Of a stretch of 64,000 nucleotides of DNA, positions 12,257-25,747 are shown piece after piece. The notes below the pieces were generated by a model. That model was not told the DNA's origin, ran no database searches, and saw only the letters and a list, made by a program, of their open reading frames with translations. The stretch lies in the NCBI GenBank assembly GCA_030760725.1, contig JASWHV010000004.1:57937136-58001135 (forward strand). The letters run 5' to 3'. Source of the stretch: Neostapfia colusana. Its lineage: Eukaryota; Streptophyta; Magnoliopsida; Poales; Poaceae. Position 1 is the stretch's first letter. Each line of letters starts with the position of its first letter. Made by a program: the position numbers and the translations under genes.

Positions 12257-13713
12257 GTCATGAACTTTATGAAAGCATAATCACATTCATGTTTAAACAA
12301 ATCTGAAGTACGCTAAACTAATCAGCGGGACTACCCTGAACAGTTCACACAAACTCCAAATTTTTCTCAAGTTACCAACAGATTCTTGACTCGAGTTTTA
12401 TACCAAAGTTTTAGTAAACTTCAGTAGCTTTCCAATAAGTACTCATAGGCTCCTTAAGGAGTTTTCTACAGGAAGTTATGGCTTAAAAACAGAAAGGTCC
12501 AGAGAGGTTTTTGCTACTGTCCTGTTTCTGAACAGTTTGCCTTCAACTGGACTTTTCACCCATGTAACGTGTGATTCTGCTCTGGAGGCCTACAAGGAAG
12601 TTGTAGAGCACTTGAAAATCTTTCCATAACTGTATTATACACCTTATTTGGGTCAAGCTACTCAGAGTTATGCTCTGTTAAAGTCCAGCATGAATTTCTG
12701 CCAGAAACAGAGCACTCTGTTTTTGAAAACTTGGACACCTAGTTATACTCTCATTTGAATCTTAGCTCAAAATAAGAGTTCAGTAACTAATACTTGTTTC
12801 AAACTTCCGTTTTTAGTTGAAAGTTAGTTCATGACTCATTTCTTCTTAGGGAAGAGGTTATTAAGTGTAGTACAGTGTCGATGCACCGTAAGAACATGTC
12901 GGTACTACGTAGCCTCACCAAAAGAAAATTCTAAACCGGATTATACCGGCATATACATATTAGCAGTGGCACTAAGACGGTCTCTCGCACACGTGTACTA
13001 CACGGAATACGTACGTGGTTAGTACCTGCAGAAGAACACTCAATAGTGGTGCACTCAAAGGTTGTTTGATTTCAGGCAGTTCATATTTGAAAGTAAATAC
13101 AAACGTCCGTATCATTGTCATACGGCCATCCTTGAGTTAAGCCACGTCTCAAGGCACGTGATCGTGTTTCAACACCACACGACGGGGAACCCGAGTATGT
13201 CATGAACGGGTCGTCACGGTTGGGAATGTTATCAACCCAGCGGATACCACCTACTGCCCTGCAGGGCACGCCGATGGCAAGCGCTGCGTATGTCCTCCTG
13301 GGCTACTTCCAGACGAACACACTATCGCGTTACTGACCACACGATGGGGTCTCCACTTACTTTCCTAATGCACGCTAGGGATCAGCATTTAATATGAACT
13401 CAGGAACATGAACAGTCCAAGAGTTTCATATTAACATCTCACACCAAGCTGTGAGATCTAACCCTGAACCACTTTCCTCGTCAGGGGAGCTAAACGAAAT
13501 TGAACCGCTTTCAGTGGTGTTCCTTACCATTCTTACCTGAGCGTAGGTGCGTCGTTACATAATAAAAAATTCAGAATTATAACAAGTAGGTTAGTCATGC
13601 CACTTTAAGTAACTATACTACTATAGTCCTTATGTGGGTCTAATACCGTTTCCTCACCGTATCCTAAGTTTTTGTCGTGATACGACCCTTATTCCGTGCG
13701 CTATTACCAATGC
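12257..13713 (-). other. Untranslated leader of element A
   Basis: About 1.46 kb between primer site and gag with no convincing coding frame on either strand. It is moderately AT-rich with no repeats that I can see. Elements B and C carry orf0 at this position; A does not. Confidence 0.6.
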
Positions 13714-13726
13714 GGCTCTGATACCA
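13714..13726 (-). other. Primer binding site of element A (initiator Met tRNA)
   Basis: On the element strand TGGTATCAGAGCC, three bases after the 5' LTR end. This matches the 3' end of plant initiator Met tRNA, the usual primer for gypsy and copia elements in plants. Confidence 0.92.
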
Positions 13727-13729
13727 CGC

Positions 13730-16700
13730 TGAGGGGGCCCGATCTCCATCACAGGGCTGTGCCGCCTCGCCCGAGGAATCGCATTGGGTGGTGCCGTGTT
13801 ATGCGGCACCCAACAGCACACATATAAGGAACACAGTATTACATAAAGCAAAAGCGGAAGCTTACAATTATTCTGTGTAAATAATTTACATAAAATAGCT
13901 ACAGCGGAAGTCTATAAACATCTCACGATGAATATCTAAGAAGCACTCGAGAAGAGATCCAGCCCGCGGACTCCTCTCGCTAGCAACACGAAGACATGGC
14001 AGCGGCTAGGTTCTCCAAGTGCGACATGACTCGGAAGTTCCCGAGTCTCACCGGACAACCTTCTTTATAGCGTCGTTGTTTACCTACAAAACCACTAATA
14101 TAGAAAGAGTGAGCACAAAGGCTCAGCAAGACTTAACCGTCTCTCCTATAGCATGCAACTATACATGAGGTAAACTTAATACCTAATCCTGTAATTTACG
14201 AAAAGACTCGCCTACGAGTTCATCCTTATCTTTCAGAGTTTTAGCCATGATAGTAGTGACCTTGCGCCCAGCAACATTGGAACTCCAAAATCAAACAAGA
14301 AACGCTTCATTCCAATGTTACATGTCCCAAGGTGAAAAATAACTTTAGTTTGCTCTATCTCTACTTCAAACAAGGTTTTCATGCAATTTCTAATTATCAA
14401 AACAGCATTTAAAACTTTGCAAACTATTTCCACACAACTTGATTAACAAAGTCACAACACAGGGAGCAAGCGGTAATCAATAACCGCGATGGACGGTGAT
14501 TCGAATCAAACACTACCCGGATAACTCGACACATACGCCTACCTCTGAAGACCCAACTGTGGCGTCCTTCATTACGTCGTATGTGGCAACTTTTCTCAGG
14601 ACACTAGACTGTAGAACCGGTCGCGCCGTCTCGGGCTCATAGGTCTAACGAGATGATGTGGTATGCCTCTACAACCCAGTGAATCTGGTACATCAGTTTC
14701 CTGATTCCCATATGTCAGTAAGCATCCGGTACACAACTCAATACCTGCTCCTAGGTGCCGCACACGCATCGGTCCTTAACCGACACAGGCAGAGCTACTC
14801 GACCAAGACCTCGTCTTGTCGCTGCCTAACCATCCTGCTCGGTCTCATCTTTGGAAATGTAAACTTTAGTTTGCCCTCTTTTTCCATCTACACCCAGGTA
14901 ATCCCGTCTATAACTCGCGAGTAGATTCCAACTACTCGTCTTCTACCGGATGCCCTAGTCTATTTAGCATGGCCTTATTCTACAGCGGTGACACAATTCT
15001 ACCCTTGACCTCAGGGTTCATGTTTGGTTATGCAAGTGGAGTATCAAACATCCTTGACCTAATGCACATACAAACTTTGACCAATAGTAGTGAACAAAGG
15101 GAAAACTTTAAAAACAACTTAAGTGCAAACCGGGGCTTGCCTTGGTTTTGCAGGTGGGTTAAGTCAGATAAGATGAAGTTAGTTGCTGATGATGACTTGA
15201 AACTTAATCCTTGCCTTCTTGCTCCTTGATCAAATCCTCACTTATCCACGTTTAATCACTACATGTTATGAGTATGCATTCATGGTTTATAAAACTTTTG
15301 CTAACAAGTGTTAAAGACAAGTTTAAAACTGGAACTCTGTTTAAGAATTTAAAATGACACTGGGGGGGGGTGGTTTGGGTGTGTGTTTAAGCACTATCAT
15401 CAAGTGATGAGTGGGGTTTCATCACTTGGGTGGTGATCAACTAATGAGGTTGAACAGGACATAATGATCCAGGGCTCCAATGGAGCTGGAAAATTTCTTG
15501 TGAGTTCCTTGTCACAAGAAAGTCCTCTGGACCAAAATTCAGAATGTTTCACTGATTAGGTCACCCAGAACAATTCCCTAAGAATTTAGGCATAAAAGAA
15601 TTAATTCTGATTAAACTTGCACTTTCATGCAAATCCAAGCGAACTACAATTTCATACACAGCTTATGGAGCATGCATGAATTTTCCTAGGATTTTTGGAG
15701 CTAAGGAATGGCTAGAACTGAATTTCCAAGTTTTGGGAATTCTCTGAAAATGTTTCTGTATTCATTTGAATACAGAAACTTGAAATCAGAATTACCCCAA
15801 CTAAATCAACTCCAAATGAGCTGACACTTTTACAGGAGCTTCCTAACATCCAAAAGAATATCCTGGCAAAATTTAGGGAATTTTGAATGAACCAAACTCC
15901 TTCTAAAATTCTTTTGCTGAAACGTTTTAAAGAATTGTCCAGAATTTTCTATTGGTTTTTATGAAAATTGGGTTGTATATTTGGATAGAGATTTTCATCC
16001 TGAATCCAACACAATTTTAATCACTAAATTTGGAGCTTCCTCGCAAAAGTTATGAGGTTCTAAAGTTTGAACTAAATCTGGAATTCAAACTAAATCGGGG
16101 AAATGTTTAAACTCTGACAGTGGTCCCATCCCCACGTGTCAGCTGCTGCGTTCACGCCACACGGGGCTACAGACCTATCCCCGCGCTGTCACAGACCGAT
16201 CCGAGGTCACAGAAAATCCCACTCCCTCACAACAGAGACTGACGCGTGGGCCAGCCCTCGTCTTCGTCTTCCTCCTGCTCCCGCGCGACCCTGCCGCCGG
16301 GCTCGCCGGAGACCTCGCTGGGAAGGGGTTCCGGTCCTCAGAACTTGTTGATTTTCGCTGCCACTGCATGTTTTCGCGTGGGGAACACGTTGCCGGCCTT
16401 ACCTCCGATCGAAGGTGGCCGGAAACCGAAGTGCAACGGCGACAGCGGCGGGGGCCACTCCGGCGATGTCGCTAGGGTGTTATATTACACCAAACACGTA
16501 GCCGTTTGCGCGTACAGCACCATCGCACCGAGGAGAACACGGACCCAACCGCCGATCTCGCTGGAACTCACCGGAAATATGACCACACCGTCGGCCTAGG
16601 TCAAAATCCGGCGAAAATTGAAAAACTCGATGAACAGCGGCTCTGCTCGATGGTTCTCGGTGGTTCTTGATCCTATAAACGCGCACGGGGGTATAGAAGA

Positions 16701-17843
16701 TGTATGCTACGTCGTGTGGGGAGTGGTTCAACGTGTGAAATGAATTCGCCGAGTTTCTCCTCTCGGCTATTATCGTATGTCGTCGGCAAAACTGAAATTC
16801 CGGCGAGCACGATCCATGACACGCTGCCGGCGTTGTTGTGAAGCGAGAAGGTCTACAGGCGCACCTTTTTGCTTTTGTAGCTGGGTGGAAGAAACCCTGT
16901 GGCGGCCGGGCGAGGAGTTCTCGTTGCGGCGGCTCCTTTCGGTGCTGTGGTGGAGAACCGAGCTCGACGCCGGGGTTTCCGTGGAGCCAGAGCCTGGTTA
17001 TCGCTTCGGCCACGTCGAGGGAGGTCCGGCGGGGCTGTAGGGCGGATTAGCTCGGCACGGAAGCTGCTGAGGCATCCGGGCGCCGGTGCTCCGAGGATTT
17101 CTCTCCGTGTGGCACGAGCTCGATGAGAGGCGCGGGGTAAAGACGGCAGTGGCGTGAGGTGATCGGGTGAGGCACTGCGCTCTCGGTGGAGGCGGTAAGA
17201 GCAACGAAAGATCGATCCCAAGCAGCTCGGGAGGTGCTTCCGGGTCCTCGGTCGGCAATGCGTGGCGCCTCGCGGTGGCTCGGTGTGAGCTCGGGTGTGA
17301 ACCGAGAACAGAGTGACTTCGGCAGTAAGTTAGGCCCCCTCCTCTCACTCACCAGTGGGGCCCACAGCTCCCCTCTGCCCCAAAATATCTCCAAATTTTT
17401 GACACATTGTAAATTCAACTATGCAGGATCCAAATCCAAAAGCCATTTTGACATTTGACAATTTGTGCCACAGTTTCAAGTTTAAATTCAAATTTGGATG
17501 AATTTCACAAGTTCCTTTGATATTCATATCAAAGCCTCTCCAAATTTGCTCAAAACTTGGCTCCCTTATAATTTGGATCTGAGGAATTCAAATATGTCCT
17601 CTGATCTTTGTGTCGGCTATTGATAATATACTTTTTCAAACAACAGTTTGAATTTTCTCTTTTGAACATGCCCTCCTTCTTTTTGAAGTGCACCTCTTAA
17701 TTCAAACTGAATTCAAAGTTTTATTGCACATGCCAATACTTTCATGAGTAACACAAAAGTTTTTGTAAGTCCCATTTCTTGCATATAAACTCAACTTTAT
17801 TCATAGCTCAAGTTTTCTATTTACAAGTTTTGGGACTTTTATA
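13730..17843 (-). repeat. Element A 5' LTR
   Basis: Starts TGAGGGGGCC at 13730. It ends ACTTTTATA at 17843, where the 3' LTR has ACTTTTACA, so the terminal CA has mutated to TA. Followed directly by GACAT and by H integrase sequence. It carries the U5 hairpin at 13790-13810. Promoter and transcription start should lie inside it; I could not place the TATA box with confidence. Confidence 0.94.
13790..13810 (-). other. U5 hairpin (element A 5' LTR)
   Basis: Same 7 bp stem and 7-base loop as at 3600-3620. Confidence 0.7.
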
Positions 17844-17871
17844 GACATGTTACGGGCTTGTGCTATAAATC
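17844..17871 (+). pseudogene. Element H integrase, 28 bp middle piece
   Basis: These 28 bases read D-M-L-R-A-C-A-I-N and continue the integrase frame broken at 3539. The first five (GACAT) are A's target duplication; the last five (AAATC, 17867-17871) are B's. Joined to 29007 the reading continues as H-G-K-N-W-D-D-H, matching the integrase of element A at the same place. Confidence 0.93.
17867..17871. repeat. Target-site duplication of element B, left copy (AAATC)
   Basis: AAATC precedes B's left LTR and recurs at 29002-29006. Removing B and one copy restores the H integrase frame. Confidence 0.95.
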
Positions 17872-20800
17872 TATCACACCCGGTTTCTCCGAAGAACAAC
17901 CGAGTGAATATCACATGTATGCCAGGATCATTTTCTCATACATGTGATGACAAATAGTGAAGCATCATTTATTACAAGCCAGGTGTCGAATATAAATAAG
18001 TCTTACATAGCATATGTCTCGATGGACGATAATAAGTTCATAACAAGTAAATAAAATAGCAGCGGGATATTATTCTTGTGGGCTCCGTTACAGGCGTTGC
18101 CCGGGGGACTCCATGAACCTAGAAACCTTCTTCGGGTCTAAAGTCTTGATCATTAAACATCACTTCATTATCTTGACCTGAGCAGCAATATAAACCAACA
18201 AATATGCAAGGTTGAGTACCGATGGTACTCAGCAAGTGGGGGAAAGTTATGTCATGCATGGCTAGAGCAAGGAGAGGTTGAACTCATGGTTAAAGCACTA
18301 TGCAATTAATACCTATCACCTTAGCTTATTAAGCACCTACATTACTACACAGGTGAAATGGTCCCAATCTCCAATCCCATCATCATAATCAAATAACCAT
18401 AACATCATTTTCAATGTTAAGCTCCCCGCTTATCATCCTTAACTTCCAAAACCATACTCCTCTAATCATGAATAAGTCCAAGCCGCTCTTGACCGTGAGC
18501 ACGGCTGTCATGACAGTTTTGACTCTGCAGAGTTTGCACCACTGTACCCACATGTAGTGATTTCATCCCCCGTTGCCGGGTGGACTAAAAGAACCTCCAT
18601 TATGCCAGTGGCCACGAACCACATACACACTTCCCTGGTGTGTAGCCAGGAGATCACTATGAAGCCTTTACAAAGGGATTCCCGACAGCGTGGGCCCACT
18701 GAGGTTTCACTCCTAACAGCATACATGAGGATCCAACCCCGCTGCAGTGGCCCCCTCTTGAGCCTTGCGGTTCATATGGTAGTCCAGCTGACACCTATTC
18801 CCCGCACCATCCAACACACCCATACTACGCCGGGGATACACCTAATTAACTGGCCAAGCTGCCCCATCTCAGCATGTGGTTGGCACGGTAAAGCCAGGTT
18901 ACATGCTCCATGAACCGGTCCTTAGGATCCACGCAAGTACTAAACACAAACCCGAGTCTCGTGCACCCAGCACCAACCAAATCATCCAACTTGCCTTGAT
19001 CCCTACCTCTACATAACTCATAATATCTCATTCAAGAGTAAGGTAAACAAATTGATGATCTCATATCCCAATTATCCCATTCTAAGCATGGCTAAGCATA
19101 AGTAATATGAATGAATGACATAATGAAACAAATCCCAACCCAAGCTACAAGGAAACAAGATAATGCAATTCTAGGGAAACATCCTAGCATGGGTTTTATA
19201 TTTCAATTGACAATGCAAATAATTCTATCTACACATCCTAGCATAGGATCGAAGTGGTCAAGGACACTTGCCTTCTTCCTGCTGCTCTGGGAATGGAAAC
19301 TCTTGTTCTTGGAAGGGAAGAACTTGCTCTGGAGCAGGTTCTACTCATACCATCACACATAGCAAAAGAAAACAACAATCCATAAGACATAGTTCACACT
19401 TTCACTTCATACAAACCAAACATTCACACCTATGAAAGTCATTCACACTTCTAAGGGTTGTGGTTACTCTATGTGTGGTGATTTTTGACCTACATGCACT
19501 TTTAAACATATGTGTATTATTTCTAACTTTTGTATTCAGATTTCTGTTTGTACACTATATATAAATTCCCAATTTAAACAAATTCTTTAATACCCTCTTT
19601 AACTACCAAGAGTGCATGCAAGGTAATTTCCTACTCCAAATGGTTTTCAGATCTTCTACCAACCCTAAACTGAATTCTTTGGATTTTGGAAACTTCATTT
19701 ATCATTTTCTAGTTATTCATACCTAGCTTGCTATATTTTCAGATTTATTTCCTATGCCTAATTGTGAAATTTATTATGAAAATAGTAAGACACCTCATCT
19801 AAACAGAATAGGTTTTGGGTCTAAAATATTAAATAATATATTTTTGAACTTCTCCTCTGATGTGAACTATTTTACATTTATTTTACTAATTTTCAGAATT
19901 ATTCTCTACTTAAAAATGTGTCCCTATAACTAATAAATGTGAATAATCAATTAGACAGATTCATTTCAGCCAAAAATCTATTTTTATCTCACTCCAAAGT
20001 TTTCCAAGTACTAGGAAAGTTTTTAATTTGAATTTACAATGTGTTTGTCCCATCTTTTAAATTTTAAATACTAAACACATATTCAAATTCCTAAATTTAA
20101 TATCACATAGGGTTAAAAAGGTAAACCCACCCCACTACAGGGTCTATTATATTATTTTAAGAATTCCCAGGGGTCTAACTACACATAACAGAGGGGTTTT
20201 CCTAATTTTTATTAAGTCCAGGGGCTAAAACTGATTTTTAAATGAATTTACATGATTTTCTGAAGTTCCGGGGGCTAGATCAGAAGTTTCCGGGGCTAGC
20301 TCGTATTTTTCGAGAACCCCAGGGGGTAGCGCGTAGGAATTCCGGCCTTTATAACGCGGGGCTGATGTGGACCGTCCGATTTAAAACAGATGGCTGAGAT
20401 TATAACGTCGAACCGGTATGCGGGGATTTAAATTCTACCGTGCGATCTAAAATAGACGGCGCACAAGTGGCCACGTCGCTCTGATCGAGCGCGGGCGGCG
20501 CTGCCCGGCGGCGGGAGGCGGCGATCTCACCGGAGAATTTCGGATCTTCGTCAATTCTTCCTAGAACTGTGATTTTATGGCATAGATCGGTAGAGGGGAG
20601 GTCGGGGATCTCACCTCGGGGGTTTTCTTGAGCTCGGAGGTCCTGGAAAGCGGTCGGCGATGAGGTATGAGGTGAATTCACGGCGAGGCTCGTCGGCACT
20701 GTGTTTGAAGCGCAAACCACCGAGTTTTCTGCACCTGCGCGGTTCCCCGGAGGCGGTGGATCAAGATCAGCGCGTTAGATGAGAAATCCCGAGTGAAGAT

Positions 20801-21288
20801 CGAGCGAAATTGGCCGGAGAAACTCGGGTTCTCACCGGGAAGAAAAACAACCGATCGCGGGTGAAAATCGGGAAGATGCCGGTGTTTATATAGCCTGGGG
20901 AGGGCGGCGTTCGGTTGTGATCGAGTTTGCATCATCCAGGAACGAAATTCGGCTGGGATACGCGAGGATCCAGGGCGGTTTCGATTCGGAGGTGAGAAGA
21001 GTCCGGCCGGCCGAGCGCGGGCGCGAGGAGGAAGAAGGGTTGGCGGGCCCCGTGTGTCAGTGGGAAAGAGGGGAGGGCGCGCGGCTGCGGGCTGGCGCGG
21101 AAATAAATGGGCCGGCTGGTGGGTTTCGGCCCACTGGCCGGGGGGTTTATTTTTTTCCTTTTCCTCTTCTTTTTCATTTCTGTTTTGATTTTAATTTGAA
21201 TTCCAGTTTGAATTTGAATTTTTGCAACACATGCAATACGTCCAAAAATTTTTAAATTCCCCTCTTAACAGGATTTTGGGGTGTTACA
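17872..21288 (-). repeat. Element B 3' LTR
   Basis: Starts TATCACACCC on + (TGTCACACCC in the other copy, so the terminal CA has decayed) and ends GTGTTACA. On the element strand it begins TGTAACACCCC. It has a TATA-like box on - near 20890-20897 and the three-palindrome cluster around 18493-18533. It keeps a 181 bp segment (20284-20464) that is missing from the 5' LTR. Confidence 0.94.
18493..18533 (-). other. Palindrome cluster in B-type LTR (element B 3' LTR)
   Basis: CCGTGAGCACGG, CTGTCATGACAG (18505-18516) and ACTCTGCAGAGT stand almost end to end. All five B-type LTRs in the window keep the central 12-base perfect palindrome. Confidence 0.75.
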
Positions 21289-21310
21289 GCTCTACCCCCA
21301 CCCCCCCCTT
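21289..21310 (-). other. Polypurine tract of element B
   Basis: On the element strand a run of G with one T, then TAGAGC, directly before the LTR start TGTAAC. Its place next to the 3' LTR fits a plus-strand primer. Confidence 0.85.
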
Positions 21311-21341
21311 AAAAGAAATATCGTCCTCGAGATTGGTGGTT

Positions 21342-24300
21342 CTAAGAACACAATTTCGGAAATTGTGCCTTAAGCTCATCTTCTCGCTCCCAGGTGGCTT
21401 CCTCTTCCGAGTGATGCTTCCACTGCACCTTGCACATCCGGATTCTTTTATTTCTTGTGAGGCGTTCCATTGTTTCCAAAATCTTGGATGGTTGCTCGGC
21501 ATAAGACAAATCCTCATCTACGTCAACCTCATTCATGAGTAACACCTCTTCAGGCGTTCTCAGACATTTCTTGAGCTGTGACACATGGAATACATCGTGC
21601 ACATCCGATAGGCGAGCTGGTAATTCTAGTTGATACGCCACTTCGCCTTTCCTCTCCAGAACTTGAAAGGGTCTGATGTATCGAGGTGACATCTTCCCTT
21701 TCACCTTGAACCGACGAAGTCCTCGGATAGGGGACACCTTGAGATAGACATAATCTCCCACGTTGAAAACGAGCTCTCTTCTCCGTACATCGGCATAGCT
21801 CTTTTGTCGTGTCTGTGCTATCCTCAAGTTGTTTTGAATTTCCCTCACTTTCGCCTCAGCTTCTTGTAGTACTTCGGGACCAAACACTTTACTTTCCCCT
21901 GTTTGGTTCCAAGATAGGGGAGTTCTGCACTTCCTCCCATACAAAGCTTCGAACGGTGACATCTTCATACTAGCTTGATAGCTGTTGTTATAGGAGAATT
22001 CCGCATACGGTAAGTTCTTGTCCCAACTCCGATTGTTTTTTAGTGCACACGCCCTCAGCATATCTTCAAGAATCTGATTGGTTCTTTCTGTCTGCCCGTC
22101 AGTTTGGGGATGATAGGCAGAACTAAAGTTCAGATGGGTTCCCATGGTTTCGTGCAACTTCTGCCAGAACCTCGAGGTGAACTGTGTCCCTCGATCCGAC
22201 ACTATCTTCTTCGACACTCCATGGTAACACACGATCTTTGACATGTACAATTCTGCCAATTTGGATCCGCTGTAGCTTTCTTTCATGGGGATGAAATGAG
22301 CTACCTTGGTTAGCCTGTCGATGATGACCCATATTGAATCATATCCTGATTGGGTCATGGCAATCCCACTATGAAATCCATACCGATTTCTTCCCATTTC
22401 CATTCAGGCACTTTGAGTGGTTGCAATAATCCCGCGGGTCGTTGATGTTCTGCTTTCACCAACTGGCATGTGTCACATAGGGCAACATGTTCCGCGACAT
22501 CTCGCTTCATGCCATACCACCAATACCTGCTCTTGAGGTCCTGGTACATCTTCGTACTCCCAGGATGAATGGAGTAGTCAGAATCGTGAGCCTCCTTCAA
22601 AATCAATTCACGGATCTTCTTTACTTCTAGCACACAGATTCTTTTCCCTTGCCACACCGTTCCCTGTTCATCCTTTCTGAAAACAGGGGTTTTATTTTCC
22701 TTGATGAGTTGCCTGATTTCTTGTATCCTCTCGTCATTCTTTTGACCATCGCGTATGTCTTGCTCTAGTGTGGAGTCCAGTTCCATAGCGATGGCTTCAC
22801 CACTATTCACCAGGCATAGATTGAGTCTTATAACATCGTCCTTCAATTCTGCAGGCATGTCCTTCAAGCTCAACCTATTGACCTGCACTTTCCGGCTTAA
22901 AGCATCTGCCACGACGTTTGCTTTCCCAGGATGTTAGTTGATGCCCACATCAAAGTCATTGATTAGCTCTAACCATCTCCTTTGTCTGAGGTTGAGATCT
23001 GGTTGTGTGAAAATGTACTTTAAACTCTTATGATCCGTATATATCTCTGTCCTCTTCCCCATCAAGTAGTGCCGCCAAATTTTCAACGCGTGTACCAATG
23101 CGGCTAGTTCTAGGTCATGTGTAGGATAGTTCTTCTCGTGTTTCCGGAGCTGCCGGGACGCATAAGCCACGACATGCCCTTCTTGCATGAGAACACATCC
23201 CAACCCGTTTCCAGAAGCATCGCAGTACACCGAAAAGTTCTTCTGCATATCTGGCATAACTAGCACTGGGGCTGTTGTCAATCTTTTCTTTAACTCCTAA
23301 AAACTCGTCTCGCACTGCGGCGTCCATGTGAATGTGATTCCCTTCTCCAACAGTTTGGTAAGGGGTCTCGAGATCTTGGAGAATCCCTCAATAAACCGTC
23401 GATAGTATCCAGCCAATCCCAAGAAGCTTCGAACGTCCCCAACATTCTCAGGGGTCTTCCACTTCTGTATATCCTCGATCTTGGCGGGATCTACGGAGAT
23501 TCCTCCCTCCGAGATTATATGTCCTAAGAAGGGAACTCTCTTCAGCCAAAACTCACACTTGCTCAACTTGGCATATAGTTTGTGTTCTCTCAGCTTCTGC
23601 AACACCAATCTAAGATGTTTCTCATGTTCTTCTTCATCTTTGGAGAAGACAAGAATGTCATCTATGAAAACCACCACAAATTTATCCAGATATTCCATGA
23701 ATACCTTGTTCATGAGATACATGAAGTATGTCGGGGCATTAGTTAGCCCGAAAGGCATGACGGTGTATTCATACAGTCCGTACCGAGATACGAAAGCTGT
23801 CTTGGGAATATCAGTTTGCCTTATCTTAAGTTGGTGGTATCCTGACCTGAGATCAATTTTCGAGAACACACAAGCTCCCCTCAACTGATCAAACAAGTCT
23901 TCAATGGGGGTAATGGGTACTTGTTCTTGATGGTTACTTCATTCAATGCACGGTAGTCTACGCATAACCTTTGGGTTCCGTCCTTCTTGGGCACAAATAT
24001 CACTGGAGCTCCCCATGGTGAGGAACTTAGGACGAATATATCCCTTCTCCGTCAATTCTCTCAAATGATCCTTGAGTTCTCCCAGTTGCTTGGGGTCCAT
24101 CCGATAAGGTCTCTTGTATATCGGGGCTGTTTCAGGCACTAGCTCAATTGCGAATTCCACTTCACGACCAGAAGGCATTCCTGGCAACTCCTCCGGAAAA
24201 ACATCTGGATATTCCCTGATGATCCTGATCTCCTCCACTTTCACCTCAACTTGATTTAATTTAATGTCCCTCCTAGGCTCTTGTATTGTTATGAACTTTA

Positions 24301-24457
24301 CTCTTGTGCCACTAGGGTGAGTTAGTTCCACCGTTCTGGTCGAACAATGGATGATTCCCTTATGTTTGGTCAACCAATTCATGCCCAAAATAATATCTAT
24401 CCCTTGTGAATCTATCACTATGAGGTTGGCAGCACGACCCTTTCCTCTTCCGGCCAT
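21342..24457 (-). pseudogene. Gag-start/protease fusion and pol of element B (broken)
   Basis: The frame starts at the gag ATG (24457, M-A-G-R-G-K-G-R-A-A-N) but jumps directly into the protease tail (L-I-V-I-D-S-Q-G). Compared with C, 1353 bp (451 codons) holding almost all Gag, the zinc knuckle and the protease active site are gone, in frame, at a 4-base AACC match (24424-24427). Then RT (F-I-D-D near 23665), RNase H about 23260-22890, integrase about 22640-21960 and chromodomain-like tail 21480-21342. Defects: one-base insertion near 24029 and one-base loss near 23908, TAG 23297-23299, TAA 22934-22936, one-base loss near 22370. Confidence 0.92.
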
Positions 24458-24775
24458 CTAGCATGATCAACCAAATGTCAATTTAAAGCATTATGTATTA
24501 TCTTACTACTTTTACTTGTTTTACTTTGAAGGGTTGAGGCTTTGTTGTATTTATAATTTCTGAGGGTTCATGTCTCACACAAAAATAAATGCACTATTAT
24601 TTCATGTGGGTTCACACTCCAAAGAAAAACAACCTGAAGACGAGGCTGTGGACAATTGCTCATGGCCTCCACAACTCACGTCACACACCACACATTAACA
24701 CACCATTATCTAAGGTATTGACTCGCCTACTCGATAACCTACTGAACTATGGGGAAGTACTCTACACGACTCGTA

Positions 24776-25546
24776 TCACTGAGCTGGCTCCTCGGGATCT
24801 TCCTCATTATTGCGGCTGCCTTCCGACTCCGCTTTGGGTGGGGAGGCTGCTGGTGGAGAAGTGCGACGACGCCTGATCGCCCGGCGATCAGGGGAGTCAG
24901 TAGTCCATGTATCATTCACGGTGACACACAGTTCATTCCCATCTCCTCTTTCTCTCGCCCTCAAGCAGGCTCGAAGCAACACCTCTGTCTCCTTCAGGGT
25001 GTCACGAACATCCTGAAGCTCCTGCTAGCACTCCTGCAGTCGAGTGCTGAGCATAGCAGCATCCTCCAAGCACAGGTCCATGTGCTCATGGGAAGTCCCC
25101 TGCTGCACTGGCGGGTACTTGTACTCCGTAGTACCACTCTCACGCTAGAGGACATACATGTACTCAGTCCTGTCCAGGTGGCGACAGTAGATGTGACTCT
25201 GGCAGGTGATGGCCTCCCAGGTGACATCCTTCTCCGCATCGACCTGTGTTGCTCGACAAGCTGGAGATAGGTGGATCTTGAGCAGCTGATTTTCGTGGAT
25301 AATCCTCATCTCTGAACTCCATTCTTCCCGCTTCTCCCGAATGGTCCTGGTGGAGCTATAGTCTATGATTAGCTTGCCCGTATTGCCGGCGACTTGGAGC
25401 ATACGTCGAAGACGGCGCAACAAGCCTCCTACTGCCAATCCGTAGGAAAGGTACGTCACCGGACGACTCTCCTCTCTTTGGGCAAGGGCAACTACGGGAA
25501 CTCTCCCTCCTGTGGACTTGCGAGCGGTGCAAATCATGCGAACCAT
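24776..25546 (-). pseudogene. orf0 of element B (extra frame upstream of gag, two nonsense codons)
   Basis: Counterpart of the intact orf0 of element C (58787-59566), from the same ATG (M-V-R-M-I) to a stop at 24776. It lies between primer site and gag, on the gag strand. TAG at 25145-25147 and TAG at 25025-25027 interrupt it; C has CAA (Gln) at both. Between ATG and first stop roughly 12 of 133 residues differ from C. The C-terminal part has a predicted coiled coil, an arginine-rich patch and an acidic tail. The base pair before the ATG is AC where C has AG, so the splice-acceptor-like site seen in C is absent. Function unknown. Confidence 0.8.
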
Positions 25547-25747
25547 GTAAAACAGAAAGCATTTAAACTTTGGTTAGATAAACTTTTAAACAAAAATCCT
25601 ATTTTGAATGAAAGTTGGGGTAAGATGAAGAAAGTAACTCCATTAAATAACACTTTTCAACACATACCTTGTAAAATAGTTTTTAAGAAAATAAGGCCCT
25701 TAAATACGTCCATTTCTACCTAGGTCCACGTTCCTACGGGCAACCTT

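Larger units (their letters stand above)
3540..17843 (-). mobile_element. Element A: Ty3/gypsy chromovirus with 4.1 kb LTRs, inserted in H
   Basis: Complete two-LTR element on -. LTRs are 3540-7650 and 13730-17843; primer site 13714-13726; gag then pol run leftward; polypurine tract 7651-7663; 5 bp duplication GACAT. Over a 245 bp sample (from 4020 and 14210) I count about five mismatches between LTRs, so the insertion is not recent but is younger than H. There is no orf0-like frame between primer site and gag. Coding is broken by three pol stops, and by a one-base deletion and a stop at the gag/pol join, so it is not autonomous now. Confidence 0.95.
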
